Shown here in pieces: positions 6,996 to 13,085 of a stretch of DNA of 13,085 nt (position 1 is its first letter; each line of letters starts with the position of its first letter). The translations under genes and the position numbers were made by a program. The notes below the pieces were generated by a model. It searched no databases, had not been told where the DNA came from, and worked only from the letters and a program-made list of their open reading frames with translations. This DNA comes from CAYRKT01 sp964425005 (lineage in GTDB: Bacteria > Synergistota > Synergistia > CAYRKT01). The stretch lies in assembly GCA_964425005.1 (NCBI GenBank), contig CAYRKT010000044.1:1-13085 (forward strand), written 5' to 3'.

Positions 6996-7835
6996 TCAAC
7001 CCTCGAAGTAGATCCCCTCCCGCTTCCACACCTCCTCGAGCTCCTCGAACCTCCTGCTCACCTCCTCGCGCCTCCTGGAGGCCAGGGCGGCGAGCAGGGC
7101 GTTCATGAGGGACATGGGGGCCGACAGCGAGTCGACGAAGGAGAAGAAGTCGGTCGCCACCGGCACCACCAGGTCTGAGAGCCTGGCGGCCGGCGACAGG
7201 TAGTCGTCGGTTATGGAGGCCACCTTGAGGCCCCTCTCCCTGGCGAAGCGAAGCACGGCTATGGTCTCGGCGGAGTACCTGGGGAAGGAGAAGCCCAGGA
7301 CCAGGTCCTCCTCCCCCAGGGAGGAGATGAGCTCGTAGGACTCGTTCCTGCCCCTGGGGAGGGAGGAGCGCTTCCCCAGCCAACCCAGGTAGAAGTGCAG
7401 GTAGTACCCCAGCGCGTAGGTGCTCCTGTTGGCCACTATGGCCACGGAGCTGGATCGGTCCACCGCCTCCACCAGCGCCTCGAAGGGCTCGACGGGAGGG
7501 TTCTGGAGCAGGAGCCTGAGGCTCTTTAGGTCTTGCTCCACGGCCTCCAGCAGGGGATGGCCCCTCCCCTCCCGGCCCTGCCTGGCTATCCTCTCGGTGG
7601 TCCGAAGGCTGGAGACGAAGAGCTCCCTGAGGGCCCTCTTGAACTCGGGGAAGCCCTCGAACCCGAGCGCCTGGGCGAGCCTCACCACCGTCGACTCGCT
7701 CACCCCCACCCTCTCGGCCAGCGCCCTGGCGGTGGAGAAGGCCGCCTCGTCCAGGTTCTGCAGCATGTGCTCCAGTATCCTCCTCTGAGAAGGGGTGAGC
7801 TCGCTCTCCCTCACCCTCCTCATCAGGTCCTCCAC
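6996..7835 (-). CDS. RpiR/MurR-family transcriptional regulator (HTH plus SIS domain)
   Basis: A 279-residue cytoplasmic DNA-binding regulator. The N-terminal helix-turn-helix domain of the RpiR type covers about residues 1-75, with 'LTPSQRRILEHML' and the recognition region 'ERVGVSESTVVRLAQALGFEGFPEFK'. A SIS (sugar isomerase-like, ligand-sensing) domain covers about 118-250, with 'VAIVANRSTYALG' and 'GFSFPRYSAET'. Family members usually sense phosphosugars, but some sit beside amino-acid or carboxylate genes. I chose GTG at 7835 because AGGAGG lies 7 nt upstream. An ATG at 7865 would add ten residues but has no ribosome site and falls within or before the expected transcription start. The gene leads the same-strand aminotransferase/CoA-transferase/thiolase run and so is its likely regulator; whether it activates or represses is not visible. 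Confidence 0.9.
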   Translation of the reverse strand: MEDLMRRVRESELTPSQRRILEHMLQNLDEAAFSTARALAERVGVSESTVVRLAQALGFEGFPEFKRALRELFVSSLRTTERIARQGREGRGHPLLEAVEQDLKSLRLLLQNPPVEPFEALVEAVDRSSSVAIVANRSTYALGYYLHFYLGWLGKRSSLPRGRNESYELISSLGEEDLVLGFSFPRYSAETIAVLRFARERGLKVASITDDYLSPAARLSDLVVPVATDFFSFVDSLSAPMSLMNALLAALASRRREEVSRRFEELEEVWKREGIYFEG

Positions 7836-7842
7836 GAAAGCC

Positions 7843-7848
7843 CCTCCT
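7843..7848 (-). promoter_or_regulatory. Ribosome binding site selecting the GTG start of the regulator
   Basis: AGGAGG on the minus strand stands 7 nt before GTG at 7835. It would lie inside the coding region if the upstream ATG at 7865 were used. Confidence 0.7.
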
Positions 7849-7866
7849 GCAATTTTTGTTGCCATT

Positions 7867-7895
7867 ATCTTACTTTACGGCAAGATATTTGTCAA
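7867..7895 (-). promoter_or_regulatory. Sigma-70-like promoter of the RpiR-family gene
   Basis: On the minus strand a perfect TTGACA (7890-7895) is followed after exactly 17 bp by TAAGAT (7867-7872, 4 of 6 consensus positions). Transcription should start near 7860, leaving a leader of about 25 nt before the GTG start and cutting off the alternative ATG at 7865. It may drive the regulator and, by read-through, the catabolic operon behind it. Confidence 0.72.
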
Positions 7896-8037
7896 CAGCC
7901 CTGGATCCCCTCCCGGGCATCTCCTCTTCGGCCTCGGCGAAGGGGCCCCTCCGTCCCCTTTCGCGCCGCCGGCGGGGGTGATTGGACTTGGGGGTGCGCC
8001 TCGACCTCGCTCGTCTTTTTGTTAGAATTATCCGGGT

Positions 8038-8066
8038 TTGACGGGGCTTTGTTCTGGTGATATAAA
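8038..8066 (+). promoter_or_regulatory. Sigma-70-like promoter of the chemoreceptor gene
   Basis: TTGACG (8038-8043) and TATAAA (8061-8066) are each 5 of 6 to consensus and are separated by exactly 17 bp. The transcript would start near 8073 and carry a leader of about 120 nt. I see no sigma-28 (flagellar) type box, so this receptor appears to be served by the housekeeping sigma factor. Confidence 0.75.
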
Positions 8067-8092
8067 CTTCCTTGGGCTTTGACTTCCCAGGA

Positions 8093-8120
8093 AAGGGGGG
8101 TAGGTTCCCTTAGTTTTTTT
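8093..8120 (+). promoter_or_regulatory. Possible leader hairpin with T-run upstream of the chemoreceptor
   Basis: AAGGG (8093-8097) can pair with CCCTT (8107-8111) around a 9-nt loop, followed after two bases by seven T residues (8114-8120). It lies about 20 nt into the predicted leader and has the shape of a weak intrinsic terminator or attenuator. The 5-bp stem is short, so the call is tentative, and no known riboswitch core was recognised in the leader. Confidence 0.25.
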
Positions 8121-8193
8121 CTTTGGTTAAGGTTGAAATGTATTTCTATTTTGCGGTAGCCTATTTTATCGAAGTTTCAGGGGGGGGTCGAGC

Positions 8194-10242
8194 ATGAGAG
8201 GGTTGAGGGGCAAGCTGCTTTCGGCGGTCCTGGTCCCGGTGCTGGTCTCTATGGTCGCGGGAGGTATCTGGATATACAGGTCCTTCGGTTCGGCCCTGCT
8301 GTCCGTTGCGGAGGCGGGGGGTATCGAGATATCCTCGAAGGCCGCCAGGGCCGTGGACGAGTGGATGGCCGGGGTGGTCAAGGAGGTCCGCTGGATGGCG
8401 GGCACCGACATCGTGAGGAGGGCCCTCGAGGGGGACAGGGGGGAGGAGGAGAGGCTGGTGAAGGACTACCTCCCCAGGAGGCTCGCCGATAGGCCCTACG
8501 TGGAGATGGCCCTCATAGCCTTCCCCGACGGGAGGGCCCCAAACACGGCCGGGACCGATGCCAACGTGGCCGACAGGGGGTACTTCAGGAGGATCATGCA
8601 GGAGGGGGCGGACCTGGTGATCTCCGAAGCCGTAGTCTCCAGGGCGACGGGTAGGCCCATCGTGGTGGTGGCAGTCCCGGTCGTCAAGGAGGGGAAGAGG
8701 CTGGGCCTCTTCGGCGTCACCTTGACCCTGGACACCTTGTCCAGGATGGCCTCCGAGGTGAAGATGGGCGAGGCGGGCTTCGGTTGGGTGGTCGACTCCT
8801 CCGGGACCACCATAGCCCACCCCAGGGAGGAGTACCGGATGAAGCTCAAGCTCTCCGAGGCCTCCGGGGCGGGGTTCAGGGGGCTCGAGGGGGTCCTCGA
8901 GGGGTTGAGGGCCGGTAGGAACGGCTTCGCCTCGGTGACCTTCCCGGACGGCAAGGAGCACCACGTCTTCTACGCCCCGCTCAGGGTGGCCCAGGGCTTT
9001 GGCTTCCTCCTCGCCGTCCCCGACGACGAGTTCCTGGCCGAGGCCAGGAGGGCCTCCACGTCGGTCCTGGTGACCTTCGCGGCGATAGCCCTGATCGTCG
9101 CGCTGGTGGTCGCCTTCGCCAGCTCCAGGGTGGTTAGCCCCATATCCCGGATGAGGGACCAGGTCGTCAGGTTCGGGGAGGGGGACCTCTCCGTGAGGTT
9201 CGAAGCCTCCTCCTCCGACGAGATAGGGGAGATGGCGAGGGCCCTGGAGGGGGCGGTCTCCAGGCTGAAGGGGGTCCTGGAGGCGGTGATGCTGGCCTCC
9301 GGCAAGGTGTCCGAGGGGGCTAGCTCCCTATCCTCCGCCATCACCCAGGCCTCCGCCTCGGTCCAGGAGATAAGGGCCTCCTTCGAGGAGGTCTCGGCCC
9401 TGGCCGAGTCGAACTCCGCCTCCATCGAGGAGACCAACGCGGGCATAGAGGAGGTGGCCGCCGGAGCTCAGACGGCCGCCAAGGCGGCCACGGACGCCGC
9501 TGACATCTCCGAGAGGACGCTCTCCGTGGCGAGAAAGGCCTCGGAGGATCTGGAGGAGAGCTCCAGGAAGCTCCAGGAGGTGTCGAGGGAGGCGGAGGAG
9601 AGCTTGAAGCGCATCGAGTCGCTGGTCTCCTCCATCCAGAAGGTGTCGGGCTTCGTGAGCACCATCACCTCCATAGCAGACCAGACCAACCTGCTGGCCC
9701 TCAACGCCGCCATAGAGGCGGCCCGGGCGGGGGAGGCCGGAAGGGGGTTCGCCGTGGTGGCCGAGGAGGTCAGGAAGCTCGCCGAGGAGTCGGCGAGGGC
9801 CGCCAAGGAGATCTCCCAGGTGATAGGGACCCTCTCCAGGGAGTCGGAGGAGGCCGCCACCTCCATAAGGAGGACGGTGGTGGAGGTGATGGAGAGCTCC
9901 CGCGCCATCTCCGACATGGCCTCGGACGTATCCAGCATAGTGGATCAGATGAAGAGCCTGGGCGATGCGGTGCAGTCGGTCGCCTCCGTGGCGCAGGAGC
10001 AGTCCGCCTCCACCGAGGAGATGGCCTCCGCCACCGACCAGATAGCCAAGGACGTGGTCAAGATCGCCCAGCACATCGACTCCAACGTCAGGGCCATATC
10101 GGACCTCAATCAGGCCCTCCAGGCCCTCGAGAGGGAGGCCTCCGACATGGAGGCCCTGGCCGGAAAGCTCAAGGAGGCCCTGGGCTACTTCAGGGCGGAG
10201 GGGCACTCCTCCTCGGGGAGGGGCATAGTACCGGCCAGGTGA
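8194..10242 (+). CDS. Methyl-accepting chemotaxis protein with Cache sensor and HAMP domain
   Basis: A complete 682-residue chemoreceptor of the inner membrane. An N-terminal transmembrane helix (about 9-28) leads to a Cache-type ligand domain outside the membrane (about 35-280), with features such as 'DRGYFRRIMQ' (127-136), 'VVVAVPVVKEGKRLGLFGV' and 'GWVVDSSGTTIAHP'. A second transmembrane helix (about 289-309), a HAMP domain (about 310-365) and a long coiled-coil signalling domain follow. The tip that contacts CheA/CheW is 'IADQTNLLALNAAIEAARAG' (494-513), continuing with 'GRGFAVVAEEVRKLAEES'. No C-terminal pentapeptide for CheR/CheB docking is seen. The Cache domain lacks an obvious RxWY amino-acid-binding signature, so the ligand is unknown. 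The ATG at 8194 follows a long G-run ribosome site by six bases. It is divergent from the catabolic regulator, so a sensory link to that operon's substrate is possible but unproven. Confidence 0.95.
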   Translation: MRGLRGKLLSAVLVPVLVSMVAGGIWIYRSFGSALLSVAEAGGIEISSKAARAVDEWMAGVVKEVRWMAGTDIVRRALEGDRGEEERLVKDYLPRRLADRPYVEMALIAFPDGRAPNTAGTDANVADRGYFRRIMQEGADLVISEAVVSRATGRPIVVVAVPVVKEGKRLGLFGVTLTLDTLSRMASEVKMGEAGFGWVVDSSGTTIAHPREEYRMKLKLSEASGAGFRGLEGVLEGLRAGRNGFASVTFPDGKEHHVFYAPLRVAQGFGFLLAVPDDEFLAEARRASTSVLVTFAAIALIVALVVAFASSRVVSPISRMRDQVVRFGEGDLSVRFEASSSDEIGEMARALEGAVSRLKGVLEAVMLASGKVSEGASSLSSAITQASASVQEIRASFEEVSALAESNSASIEETNAGIEEVAAGAQTAAKAATDAADISERTLSVARKASEDLEESSRKLQEVSREAEESLKRIESLVSSIQKVSGFVSTITSIADQTNLLALNAAIEAARAGEAGRGFAVVAEEVRKLAEESARAAKEISQVIGTLSRESEEAATSIRRTVVEVMESSRAISDMASDVSSIVDQMKSLGDAVQSVASVAQEQSASTEEMASATDQIAKDVVKIAQHIDSNVRAISDLNQALQALEREASDMEALAGKLKEALGYFRAEGHSSSGRGIVPAR

Positions 10243-10276
10243 CGGGTTACACAGCTCAGCCCTGGGAGGAGGCAGA

Positions 10277-10306
10277 AGGGGGGAGGGACTCCCTCCCCCC
10301 TCTTTT
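10277..10306 (+). terminator. Intrinsic terminator of the chemoreceptor gene
   Basis: A perfect 11-bp stem (10277-10287 with 10291-10301) is closed by a 3-nt loop and followed by CTTTT. It lies 35 bp after the chemoreceptor stop. On the minus strand the stem is not followed by a T-run, so it is probably one-directional, though it could also slow transcripts coming from pyrE. Confidence 0.85.
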
Positions 10307-10435
10307 CCCCTTGCCCCCGGACGGCCTTAGCCCCAGACCTTCGCCCCGCCTCTTACCGAGCTACGGGCTCTCCCGGTCGCTTTGAGGGCCATCTGCACCC
10401 CTCGTCGCGGTCGGGACGGCCGGCACTTCCCGCCC

Positions 10436-11026
10436 TCAGAGGCTCGACTGCCTGGTGCCGGGCCTGGAGAGGGGCAGGCCCTGCCGGCAGAGGGGGCAGT
10501 CCTCCGGATCGTACGTGGGGATGTCCATCTCGATCAGGGATATGACCTCGTGGGGCAGGGACGCCTTCCCCCCGCTCCTGTCCACTACGCAGGAGGAGCC
10601 GACCCAGGTGCATCCGGCCTCGATCAGGACCTGCGCCGTCTCGCGGGTGGATAGCCCCGTGGTGATCACGTCCTCCACCACCGCGAAGCGGGACCCTCTG
10701 GGGGGCGCCGGGAAGCGCTTGAGCGCCATCCTCCCATCCACCCGTTCGCAGAAGAGGAAGGGGACGTCCAGGTGGGAGGCCACCTCGTGGCCTATGATCA
10801 ACCCCCCCAGCGCGGGGGACACCACCAGCTCTGGCCGAAGGTCGGACAGCATCTCGGCCAGCCTCTTCCCACACCTCCTCGCGTGGCGGGGATATCTGAG
10901 CAAAAGCGCGCACTGCACGTAGCGCGGGCTGTGCAGCCCCGAGGCCAGCAGGAAGTGTCCCTCCAGCATGGCCCCGGTCTCCTCTAGCATGGCCTTTACC
11001 TCTTCCTCAAACGCGCCCTTCCCCAT
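10436..11026 (-). CDS. pyrE: Orotate phosphoribosyltransferase
   Basis: A 196-residue enzyme of de novo pyrimidine synthesis that joins orotate to PRPP, giving orotidine 5'-phosphate. The PRPP-binding motif is 'VVEDVITTG' (116-124). Other family marks are 'TGAMLEGHFLLASGLHS' (17-33), 'SPALGGLIIGHE' (70-81), a lysine in 'RMALKRF' (99-105) and the C-terminal 'EDCPLCRQG'. The overall form is like the short Thermus-type PyrE as I recall it. ATG at 11026 has GGAGG 9 nt upstream; the gene overlaps the end of pyrF by 20 bp, pointing to coupled translation. It is the last gene of the pyr run. No clear intrinsic terminator follows in the roughly 190 bp before the chemoreceptor end. Confidence 0.96.
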   Translation of the reverse strand: MGKGAFEEEVKAMLEETGAMLEGHFLLASGLHSPRYVQCALLLRYPRHARRCGKRLAEMLSDLRPELVVSPALGGLIIGHEVASHLDVPFLFCERVDGRMALKRFPAPPRGSRFAVVEDVITTGLSTRETAQVLIEAGCTWVGSSCVVDRSGGKASLPHEVISLIEMDIPTYDPEDCPLCRQGLPLSRPGTRQSSL

Positions 11027-11711
11027 GGGATCTAGCCTCCTCGAAGTCCTCCAGGATCCTCTCCACCAGGGCCCTTTTGTCCTCGGCCCTCAGAAGCGGC
11101 CTTCCGATCACCAGAAAGTCCGATCCCGCCGAGAAGGCCTCGAAGGGGGTGGCCCTTCGGGCCTGGTCGTCCGCCTCCCCTGGCGCCCTCACCCCTGGGG
11201 TGACCTTGATCATCCCCGAGCAGGCGGGGGGGAGGAGCTTCAGGTCCAGGGGGGAGCAGACCAGCCCGTCCAGGTGAGCCTCCGCGCAGAGCTCCATCCT
11301 CCGCCTGATCGTGGAGTCCAGCTTCGCCCCCGGACAGACCTCCTCGAAGCTCCCCTCGTCCAGGCTCGTGAGGACGGTCACCCCAAGCAGCTTCGTCCTG
11401 CCGCCGGAGGCGGACCTGGCCTCCTGGAGCATCCTCCTGCCGCCGCAGGCGTGGAGCGTCAGCGCCCAGATGCCCATCCTCGAGAGGGCCTCCACGGCCA
11501 TGGCGACGGTGTTGGGTATGTCGCAGAGCTTCAGGTCCAAAAACACCTCGAAGCGGCTCGAGAGCGCCTCCACCAGGGCCGTCCCGCCCATCGCGAAGAG
11601 GCGGGGCCCCACCTTGACGTGGGTCAGGACCCCTTCCAGCCCGGACGCCACCTGGAGCGCCTCCTCGGGGGTTTCCAGGTCCAGAGCCGCTATCACCGGC
11701 ACCTCCCTCAA
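11007..11711 (-). CDS. pyrF: Orotidine 5'-phosphate decarboxylase
   Basis: A 234-residue TIM-barrel enzyme that decarboxylates OMP to UMP, the last step of de novo synthesis. The catalytic charged network is plain: Lys33 in 'HVKVG', then Asp59, Lys61 and Asp64 in 'LDLKLCDIPNT'. The phosphate-binding end is seen as 'VTPGVR' and 'VIGRPLL'. The start is TTG at 11711: it comes two codons after the pyrD stop, which lies in the same frame, and has AGGAGG 9 nt upstream. A nearby ATG at 11718 is in a different frame. Only 6 bp separate pyrD and pyrF, and pyrF overlaps pyrE by 20 bp, so the order matches the sequence of reactions. Confidence 0.96.
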   Translation of the reverse strand: MREVPVIAALDLETPEEALQVASGLEGVLTHVKVGPRLFAMGGTALVEALSSRFEVFLDLKLCDIPNTVAMAVEALSRMGIWALTLHACGGRRMLQEARSASGGRTKLLGVTVLTSLDEGSFEEVCPGAKLDSTIRRRMELCAEAHLDGLVCSPLDLKLLPPACSGMIKVTPGVRAPGEADDQARRATPFEAFSAGSDFLVIGRPLLRAEDKRALVERILEDFEEARSHGEGRV

Positions 11712-11717
11712 CGCGCA

Positions 11718-12638
11718 TCACCTCCTCGCAAGCCCTACCAGCTCCTCGACGGAGGAGAAGCCCTCCTCCTCCAGGAAGGCTTTTATCCCCTCGGAGATCC
11801 TGGAGGCCGCCCTCAGGTCCCTCAGAAGGGCGCTTCCCACCTCCACCGCCCTCGCCCCCGCCATGAGGCAGGATATGGCGTCCTCCGCCCTGGCTATCCC
11901 GCCGCAGGCTATCACCGGGATCTCCAGGAGGCCGCAGAGCTGGTACACCACCCTCACGGTGAGGGGCAGCACCGCCGGTCCCGAGAGCCCCGCCACCTTC
12001 CTCTCGAAGACCATCCTCCTCCCCTTCACGTCCACCGCCGCCCCGAGCCAGGTGTTGGAGGCCACCACCGCGTCGGCCCCGGCCCCCTGGGCCGAAAGCG
12101 CCACCGCCCCCACGTCCGGCGCCTGGGGGGTGAGCTTGACCCAGAGGGGCCCCCCCCACATGGACCTGGCGAGCGCCACCATCCTCCCCGTGGCCTCGGG
12201 GGAGGAGCCCAGTAGCATGCCGCCCCCGTCCACGTTGGGACAGGACAGGTTCAGCTCCAGCGCGTCCACCCCCCGGGAGATCGAGAGCCTTCCCAGCAAC
12301 TCCTCGAGCTCCCCTTCGCTCTCGGCGGCCAGGTTGAGGATCAGCCTCCTCCCCCCCTTGACCTCCAAAAGCCTCGGGAGATCCCCCTCCAGGAAGGCCT
12401 CTAGCCCCGGGTTCTCGAGCCCTATGCTGTTCAGAACGCCGCACGGGGTCTCCCACATCCTCGTCCCCCTGTTTCCCCCTCGAGGGAGGAGGGTTATCCC
12501 CTTCGTGCAGATACCCCCCACCCCATCCAGGTAGGGCGAACCCCAGATCCGCGGGTCGTGGGGGAGGACCCCCGAAGCCACCACCACAGGGGAGGAGAGC
12601 TCGAGCCCGCCCACCCTGGTCGACAGCTCAAAGCTCAT
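11718..12638 (-). CDS. pyrD: Dihydroorotate dehydrogenase, class 1B catalytic subunit
   Basis: A 306-residue FMN enzyme that oxidises dihydroorotate to orotate. The class 1 catalytic base is Cys133 in 'LELNLSCPNV'. FMN and substrate contacts are seen in 'CTKGIT' (Lys46), 'NSIGLENPG' (70-78), 'VKLTP' (167-171), 'ACGGI' (244-248) and 'VGSAL' (267-271). A pyrK gene directly upstream marks it as class 1B, which passes electrons to NAD+ through PyrK, in keeping with anaerobic life. Its ATG at 12638 lies within the end of pyrK (11-bp overlap) with AAGGAG 10 nt before it, so production of the two subunits is coupled. Confidence 0.95.
   Translation of the reverse strand: MSFELSTRVGGLELSSPVVVASGVLPHDPRIWGSPYLDGVGGICTKGITLLPRGGNRGTRMWETPCGVLNSIGLENPGLEAFLEGDLPRLLEVKGGRRLILNLAAESEGELEELLGRLSISRGVDALELNLSCPNVDGGGMLLGSSPEATGRMVALARSMWGGPLWVKLTPQAPDVGAVALSAQGAGADAVVASNTWLGAAVDVKGRRMVFERKVAGLSGPAVLPLTVRVVYQLCGLLEIPVIACGGIARAEDAISCLMAGARAVEVGSALLRDLRAASRISEGIKAFLEEEGFSSVEELVGLARR
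11721..11726 (-). promoter_or_regulatory. Ribosome binding site for the TTG start of pyrF
   Basis: AGGAGG on the minus strand lies inside the last codons of pyrD, 9 nt before TTG at 11711. It supports the TTG over an out-of-frame ATG nearby. Confidence 0.65.
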
Positions 12639-13085
12639 CGAGGATCAGCTCCTTCGCGTCGAAGACGGGCCCGTCGACGCAGACCCTCCTCCTGCCGGCC
12701 CTCGTGGGGATGGAGCAGCTGAGACACCCCCCGAAACCGCAGCCCATCCTCCTCTCCAGGCTCACCTCGAGGTCCACCCCTCTCCCCTCGCACCATCTGG
12801 CCAGGGCCGAGAGCATGCCCTCGGGCCCGCAGGCGGCAATCCTCCCGGGTATGCGACCCAGCTCGCCCAAGAGGTCCAGGACGGTCCCCCTTCTGCCCTT
12901 GCTTCCGTCCTCGAAGGCGAAGGCCACCTTCTTCCCCAGCCTCTCCTCGACGAAGGAGGAGAGGGCGAGGGAGGACCTGTCCCTGAAGCCCAGAAGCAGC
13001 AGATCGAGCCCGCCCTCGACGGCCAGGAAGAGCAGGGGCGCCGCTCCGACGCCTCCGCCCACCCCCACCGCCTTCCCCTCGAGGG
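12628..13085 (-). CDS. pyrK: Dihydroorotate dehydrogenase electron transfer subunit, N-terminus beyond window
   Basis: The C-terminal part (about 151 residues) of the iron-sulfur flavoprotein that takes electrons from PyrD to NAD+. The visible segment begins with the nucleotide-binding loop 'GVGGGVGAAPLL' and includes 'AACGPEGMLSAL', typical of the ferredoxin-reductase fold. It ends with the [2Fe-2S] ligands in the pattern C-x4-C-x2-C-x11-C ('GCGFGGCLSC' ... 'VCVDGPVF'). The FAD-binding N-terminal half lies past the right edge; the frame is open there, and the GTG at 13066-13068 inside the nucleotide-binding loop is not a start. It overlaps pyrD by 11 bp. Confidence 0.93.
   Translation of the reverse strand, partial: LEGKAVGVGGGVGAAPLLFLAVEGGLDLLLLGFRDRSSLALSSFVEERLGKKVAFAFEDGSKGRRGTVLDLLGELGRIPGRIAACGPEGMLSALARWCEGRGVDLEVSLERRMGCGFGGCLSCSIPTRAGRRRVCVDGPVFDAKELILDEL

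Larger units (their letters stand above)
7836..8193. other. Divergent promoter region between regulator and chemoreceptor
   Basis: This 358-bp gap has no credible gene. The minus-strand promoter and ribosome site of the regulator lie at its left end, and the plus-strand promoter and about 120-nt leader of the chemoreceptor fill its right part. The middle (about 7896-8037) is GC-rich with short self-complementary runs such as AGGGGCCCCT and CCGCCGGCGG, to which I assign no function. The right part (8100-8180) is clearly AT-richer than the rest of the window and holds a small inverted repeat, GAAAT-GT-ATTTC, at 8135-8146. Confidence 0.6.

Noticed and set aside
7905..7990. Short palindromes AGGGGCCCCT and CCGCCGGCGG in the divergent promoter region.
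   Set aside because: Such runs are expected by chance at this G+C content and stand apart from both predicted promoters.
10349..10370. On the minus strand the stretch resembles the 5' part and D-arm of a tRNA (GAGCCCGTAGCTCGG, then TAAGAG).
   Set aside because: The D-loop is too short, no anticodon or T-arm follows, and no 3' sequence pairs with the would-be acceptor stem. At most it is a chance match or a worn remnant.
10968..12534. Long plus-strand open frames across pyrF and pyrD.
   Set aside because: They are antisense shadows of well-recognised pyr genes in GC-rich DNA.
1..13085. CRISPR arrays, insertion sequences, prophage or toxin-antitoxin genes.
   Set aside because: No regularly spaced repeats, transposase motifs, terminal inverted repeats or phage-type genes were seen; codon use looks even across the window.

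Overview
The window is about two-thirds G+C. Arginine is encoded mostly by AGG and isoleucine often by ATA, and several genes start at TTG or GTG behind strong AGGAGG sites. Together with amino-acid-type catabolic genes, a class 1B (NAD-linked) dihydroorotate dehydrogenase set and chemotaxis/GGDEF signalling, this suggests an anaerobic, amino-acid-fermenting bacterium, possibly of the Synergistota. That placement is an inference from codon use and gene content, not from a search.

Layout from left to right. (1) 1-3026 holds two divergent membrane sensors. A minus-strand PAS/GAF protein is cut by the left edge. A plus-strand diguanylate-cyclase-type GGDEF protein has its own sigma-70-like promoter. 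(2) 3018-7835, all minus strand, reads in transcription order: an RpiR/MurR-type regulator, a class III PLP aminotransferase, CoA-transferase subunits A and B, and a thiolase. The last four are tightly packed (16-bp gap, 14-bp gap, 4-bp ATGA overlap). The thiolase and GGDEF genes converge and overlap by 9 bp inside a 9-bp-stem hairpin. (3) 7836-8193 is a divergent promoter region with one good sigma-70-like promoter on each strand. (4) 8194-10242 is a complete Cache/HAMP methyl-accepting chemotaxis protein, followed by a strong hairpin terminator. (5) 10436-13085, minus strand, is the distal part of a pyrimidine biosynthesis operon, pyrK-pyrD-pyrF-pyrE, with overlapping or nearly touching genes; pyrK is cut by the right edge.

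The most interesting unit is the catabolic operon. Its parts fit a simple route: an amino acid with its amino group at the beta carbon is transaminated to a 3-oxoacid, activated by CoA transfer, and cleaved by the thiolase to acetyl-CoA plus a shortened acyl-CoA. The pairing of this type of aminotransferase with an AtoDA-like CoA-transferase recalls the Bacillus yodT/yodS/yodR genes linked to beta-lysine, but here a classical thiolase is added and no aminomutase is seen in the window. The substrate is unknown. The RpiR-type protein next to it is the likely regulator.
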